Both the position numbers and the translations under genes were made by a program. Under the pieces are notes generated by a model that was given only the letters and a program-made list of their open reading frames with translations, did not search any database and was not told the origin of the DNA. Positions 6,130-8,342 of a stretch of DNA of 8,342 nt are shown one piece after another (position 1 is the stretch's first letter; the number at the start of each line of letters is the position of its first letter). The DNA is from CAVPEW01 sp050247895 (GTDB lineage Bacteria; Actinomycetota; Acidimicrobiia; Acidimicrobiales; VFJN01), in NCBI GenBank assembly GCA_050247895.1, contig JBFWTJ010000172.1:1-8342 (forward strand), given 5' to 3'.

Positions 6130-6157
6130 GCTCGGGACGAGCCTCCGGTTCCCGAGC
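6130..6157. promoter_or_regulatory. Inverted repeat GCTCGGGA-N12-TCCCGAGC, candidate operator
   Basis: Arms 6130-6137 and 6150-6157 are perfect 8-bp reverse complements separated by 12 bases, a 20-base centre-to-centre spacing suited to a dimeric regulator on one DNA face. It lies midway between the two divergent start codons. Copper-responsive control (CsoR or another metal regulator) is a guess from context. An RNA hairpin is the alternative reading. Confidence 0.45.
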
Positions 6158-6207
6158 TCCTCGCAGACCGTCCCGCGCTCCGACCGAGGAGATCCCCGGG
6201 AACCGGG

Positions 6208-6233
6208 CGACCTCGGAGGTCGACCTAGTCGAC
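6208..6233. repeat. Compound inverted repeat just upstream of sco1
   Basis: CGACCTC (6208-6214) and GAGGTCG (6216-6222) form a perfect 7-bp repeat around one base. Overlapping it, two GTCGAC hexamers at 6219-6224 and 6228-6233 are three bases apart; each is itself palindromic. The unit ends 14 bases before the Sco1 ATG, so it could be an operator overlapping the transcript start or a leader structure. The GGAGG inside it (6215-6219) is too far from the ATG to be a good ribosome binding site. Confidence 0.4.
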
Positions 6234-6247
6234 GTGTGGACATCCCG

Positions 6248-6913
6248 ATGCTGAGGCGAGCGCTGCCCGCCCTGGCGGTCGTCGCGGCGGTGCTGGCCGT
6301 GACCGCGGCCGCCTTCCTGCGCCGTGACGCGGGCGACGGCCCGGGCCGAGGAGGGGGCGATCCCTACGAGGCGCTCGACCTCGCCGGCACGGTCCTGGCC
6401 GAGCCCTGGTCCCGCCCGTCGTTCACCCTCACGACCACCGACGGCCGGCCGTTCGACTTCGCGGCGGAGACGGCGGGGCGCCTCACGCTGCTGTTCTTCG
6501 GCTACACGTCGTGCCCCGACGTGTGCCCGATCCACCTGGCCACCCTGGCCGGCGCCCTGGACCGGCCCGGCGTGCCCCGGCCGGTCGTGGTGTTCGTCGG
6601 CATCGACCCGGCCCGCGACACGCCCGACGCCGTGCGCACCTTCCTCGACCGCTTCGACCCGGCCTTCGTCGGGCTGGTCGGCACGCCCGACGATCTCGAG
6701 GCGGCGCAGCAGGCGACGGGGGTGCCGGTCGCCTTCGCCGAACCTGCCGACGACGACGGCGGGTACCTCGTGGGCCACGCCAGCCAGGTCGTGGCCTACA
6801 CGCCCGACGACCTGGCCCACGTCGTCTACCCGTTCGGGGTCCGCCGGCAGGACTGGGTCCGCGACCTCCCGCGGCTGTCGGACCTCGACTGGCCGGACGC
6901 CGAGGGTGGGTGA
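6248..6913 (+). CDS. sco1: SCO1/SenC-family copper chaperone for cytochrome c oxidase CuA assembly
   Basis: The protein has 221 residues. An N-terminal membrane anchor (about 3-24) precedes a thioredoxin-like domain. Copper-ligand motif C89-P-D-V-C93 lies in FFGYTSCPDVCP, and the third ligand is H177 in VGHASQV. VGIDPARDTP (117-126) is the family signature between them. Known members receive copper and reduce or metallate the CuA site of oxidase subunit II on the outer face of the membrane. The ATG at 6248 lacks a clear ribosome binding site; an in-frame GTG at 6236 would add four residues (VDIP) and is not better placed. The stop overlaps the PCuAC start by eight bases, and the gene leads the operon with PCuAC and CtaG. 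Confidence 0.95.
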   Translation: MLRRALPALAVVAAVLAVTAAAFLRRDAGDGPGRGGGDPYEALDLAGTVLAEPWSRPSFTLTTTDGRPFDFAAETAGRLTLLFFGYTSCPDVCPIHLATLAGALDRPGVPRPVVVFVGIDPARDTPDAVRTFLDRFDPAFVGLVGTPDDLEAAQQATGVPVAFAEPADDDGGYLVGHASQVVAYTPDDLAHVVYPFGVRRQDWVRDLPRLSDLDWPDAEGG

Positions 6914-7421
6914 GCGCCTCGGGCGGGCCGCGGCGATCCTGGTCGCCTCGATGCTGGCCGCACCGGCCCTCGCCTCGTGCGGCGGCTCGACCCCACCGGA
7001 GCCGCGGGTCGCGGTCGTCGAGGCGTTCACGATCCCCGGCGAGGGGGAGCTGGCCGTCTACCTGTCCCTGTCCAACACGGGTGGGCGGGACGAGATCGTG
7101 GGCGCGGCCCTGGTCGGGCCCGACGCCGGGCGGGCCGACCGGATCACCCTGCACGCCGCCGTGGAGCGCGACGGCCTGTCGATCATGCAGCCGGCGGCGT
7201 CCATCGAGGTGACGGCCGACGCGGTCACCGGCCTGGACCCCGGCCGGGCCCACCTGATGCTCGAGGGCCTCGACGGACCGGTCGGGATGGGCGACGAGCT
7301 GCAGCTGGAGATCCGGTTCCGGCGGTCGGCCGCGCTCCGGGCGACCGTGCAGGTGGTCACCGCCGACGAGGCCCTCGAGCGGATCGAGGCCGGCGACGGG
7401 TCCGGGAGCGGGCCCCGATGA
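6906..7421 (+). CDS. PCuAC-type periplasmic/extracytoplasmic copper chaperone, predicted lipoprotein
   Basis: The protein has 171 residues from a GTG that overlaps the end of sco1. A lipoprotein signal (1-24) has an LASC lipobox with C25 as the lipidated residue. The PCuAC copper motif is complete: H83-x10-M94-x21-H116-L-M118, matching the H-x10-M-x21-H-x-M pattern; the optional Met after the first His is Ala84. DPGRAHLML (111-119) and GDELQLEIRF (129-138) are the usual flanking strands. Known family members bind Cu(I) and pass copper to Sco1 or directly to CuA. The GTG is preferred because it supplies a full n-region before the hydrophobic stretch; an in-frame ATG at 6951 would leave too short a signal. 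A GTG at 6910 is out of frame. The stop overlaps the CtaG ATG (ATGA). Confidence 0.93.
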   Translation: MGERLGRAAAILVASMLAAPALASCGGSTPPEPRVAVVEAFTIPGEGELAVYLSLSNTGGRDEIVGAALVGPDAGRADRITLHAAVERDGLSIMQPAASIEVTADAVTGLDPGRAHLMLEGLDGPVGMGDELQLEIRFRRSAALRATVQVVTADEALERIEAGDGSGSGPR

Positions 7422-8272
7422 CCTGGTGGTGCGCGGCGACCCGGCTCCCCTGGTCCTGGGCGCCGCGGGCCTACCCGGGCGTGTGGCTCTTCGTCGCCGC
7501 CCTCGCGCTCGGCGGGTGGACGGTGGCACGGCGGTCGGGGCTGCACCCGACCCGGCGGCAGCGACTGTCCTGGTGGGGTGGGCTCGCCGCCCTCTGGGTC
7601 GCGTCGGACTGGCCGGTCGGCACGCTGGGCTCGGGCTACCTGGCGTCGGCCCACATGTTGCAGTACCTGCTCTACACGTTCGTGGCCGCCCCGCTGCTCC
7701 TGCTCGCGGTGCCCGAGCCGCTGGCCGACGCGCTCGTCGCCCGGGCCGGGATCGGCCGGGTGGCCCGGGCGCTGGCCCGGCCGGTCGTCGCCGGCGCGGT
7801 CGTCAACGTCGTGCTGGTCGTCACCCACGCCCCGATCACCGTCGACGCCCTGCGAGCGGACCAGCTCGGGTCGTTCCTGCTCGACGTGGCCTGGCTCGCC
7901 GGCGGGCTGGTCCTGTGGCTCCCGGTCTGCGGTCCCGTCCCGGCCCTGCGCCCGTCGTACCCGGCCCGCGGGATCTACCTGTTCCTCGCCGCCGGGCTGA
8001 TCCCGATGGTGCCCGGCGGGTTCCTCACCTTCGCCGACTTCCCGCTGTACCGGATCTACGAGCTGGCCCCCCGGGTGGGCTCGATCGACCCGACCGCCGA
8101 CCAGCAGCTCGCCGGCGTGCTCATGAAGGTCGGCAACGTCCCCCTGATCTGGCCGGTGATCGGCGCCATGTTCTGGCGCTGGAGCCAGCAGGAGACCTCG
8201 GGGTCCAGGACCGGGATCGGGTCAGGTCGGTCGCAGGCGCCACGGGCGCAGGGCCCCGGAGCAGCACCGTGA
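7418..8272 (+). CDS. ctaG: Cytochrome c oxidase assembly factor CtaG (caa3_CtaG type)
   Basis: The protein has 284 residues. The ATG at 7418 overlaps the previous stop as ATGA, with GGGAG (7404-7408) nine bases upstream. It is an integral membrane protein with about seven hydrophobic segments, near 19-34, 52-63, 83-98, 122-138, 152-170, 184-206 and 232-251. Family features include HMLQYLLYTFVAAPLLLLAVPEP (79-101) with H79, THAPI (136-140) with H137, and D227/Q229 in a DPTADQQLAG-type segment before the last helix. Members of this Bacillus/actinobacterial type are needed for assembly of aa3/caa3 oxidase, probably at the CuB centre, and are unrelated to the Cox11-type protein also called CtaG. 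The last 25 residues are a polar Gly/Ser/Arg tail without family similarity. The operon context with Sco1 and PCuAC agrees with this role. Confidence 0.93.
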   Translation: MTWWCAATRLPWSWAPRAYPGVWLFVAALALGGWTVARRSGLHPTRRQRLSWWGGLAALWVASDWPVGTLGSGYLASAHMLQYLLYTFVAAPLLLLAVPEPLADALVARAGIGRVARALARPVVAGAVVNVVLVVTHAPITVDALRADQLGSFLLDVAWLAGGLVLWLPVCGPVPALRPSYPARGIYLFLAAGLIPMVPGGFLTFADFPLYRIYELAPRVGSIDPTADQQLAGVLMKVGNVPLIWPVIGAMFWRWSQQETSGSRTGIGSGRSQAPRAQGPGAAP

Positions 8273-8295
8273 GGGCGGGTCGCACCTCTCGGCGA

Positions 8296-8329
8296 CGAGG
8301 CCGTGTCCCGTCGGTCGACCGGGACCTCG
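8296..8329 (+). terminator. Stem-loop after ctaG
   Basis: GTCCCG (8305-8310) pairs with CGGGAC (8320-8325) over a nine-base loop. A further CGAG (8296-8299) can pair with CTCG (8326-8329) beyond a bulge. The structure starts 23 bases after the CtaG stop and lacks a T-tract. It is a candidate transcription end for the sco1-pcuAC-ctaG operon. The loop contains the separate palindrome CGGTCGACCG, so an operator for an unseen next gene is also possible. Confidence 0.4.
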
Positions 8330-8342
8330 ACGACCGGGCGGC

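Larger units (their letters stand above)
6021..6247. promoter_or_regulatory. Divergent ycnI / sco1 intergenic region, rich in inverted repeats
   Basis: These 227 bases must hold the promoters for both the YcnI gene and the oxidase-assembly operon. The strong ribosome binding site for ycnI is CCTCCTT on the plus strand at 6027-6033. Other visible structure is the palindrome CCGCCCGGGCGG (6086-6097), the long inverted repeat at 6130-6157, and a compound repeat at 6208-6233. No convincing -35/-10 pair could be picked by eye on either strand, and no further gene is visible. Confidence 0.6.

Overview
The window is about 8.3 kb of very GC-rich DNA (by eye, low-to-mid 70% GC). Genes are tightly packed, G/C is strongly preferred at third codon positions, and GTG starts and stop-start overlaps are common. 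This points to a high-GC actinobacterium. The families present (zinc-ribbon OB-fold protein, FCD-type GntR regulator, YcnI, Sco1, PCuAC, CtaG) fit an Acidimicrobiia-like or related aerobic actinobacterium, but that placement is inference. No mobile element, tRNA, rRNA or CRISPR array is visible, and no stretch over 300 bases lacks a gene.

Positions 1-3065 hold a minus-strand catabolic-looking cluster. In transcription order it is an SDR dehydrogenase, a GntR/FCD regulator, a GH88/GH105-type six-hairpin glycosidase, and the N-terminal part of a zinc-ribbon OB-fold (DUF35) protein that runs off the left edge. Two AT-rich islands, one just upstream of the SDR gene and one between the regulator and the glycosidase, share a CTAG-centred motif. 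In both, the motif lies 22-23 bases before the start codon. They are probably operators of the adjacent GntR protein. The glycosidase and zinc-ribbon genes overlap by four bases (GTGA) and are probably translationally coupled.

Positions 3144-5093 encode a 649-residue polytopic membrane protein on the minus strand. It looks like a GT-C-fold glycosyltransferase with an extracytoplasmic C-terminal domain; its substrate is unknown. The 132-base gap before it holds a perfect GC hairpin and a 15-bp tandem repeat.

Positions 5226-8272 form a copper and cytochrome oxidase assembly module. A YcnI-type secreted copper-binding protein is on the minus strand. Divergent from it, an overlapping plus-strand operon encodes Sco1, a PCuAC lipoprotein and CtaG. 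The proposed flow is copper capture outside the membrane (YcnI, PCuAC), delivery to the CuA site (PCuAC, Sco1), and assembly of the CuB/haem a3 centre (CtaG) of an aa3/caa3-type oxidase. The 227-base divergent region is rich in inverted repeats and probably carries the control sites.

The most unusual part is the left-hand cluster. It pairs a sugar-type unsaturated glycuronyl hydrolase with a DUF35 protein usually found beside thiolases in lipid or steroid catabolism, and both promoters appear to answer to one local repressor and to give nearly leaderless transcripts.
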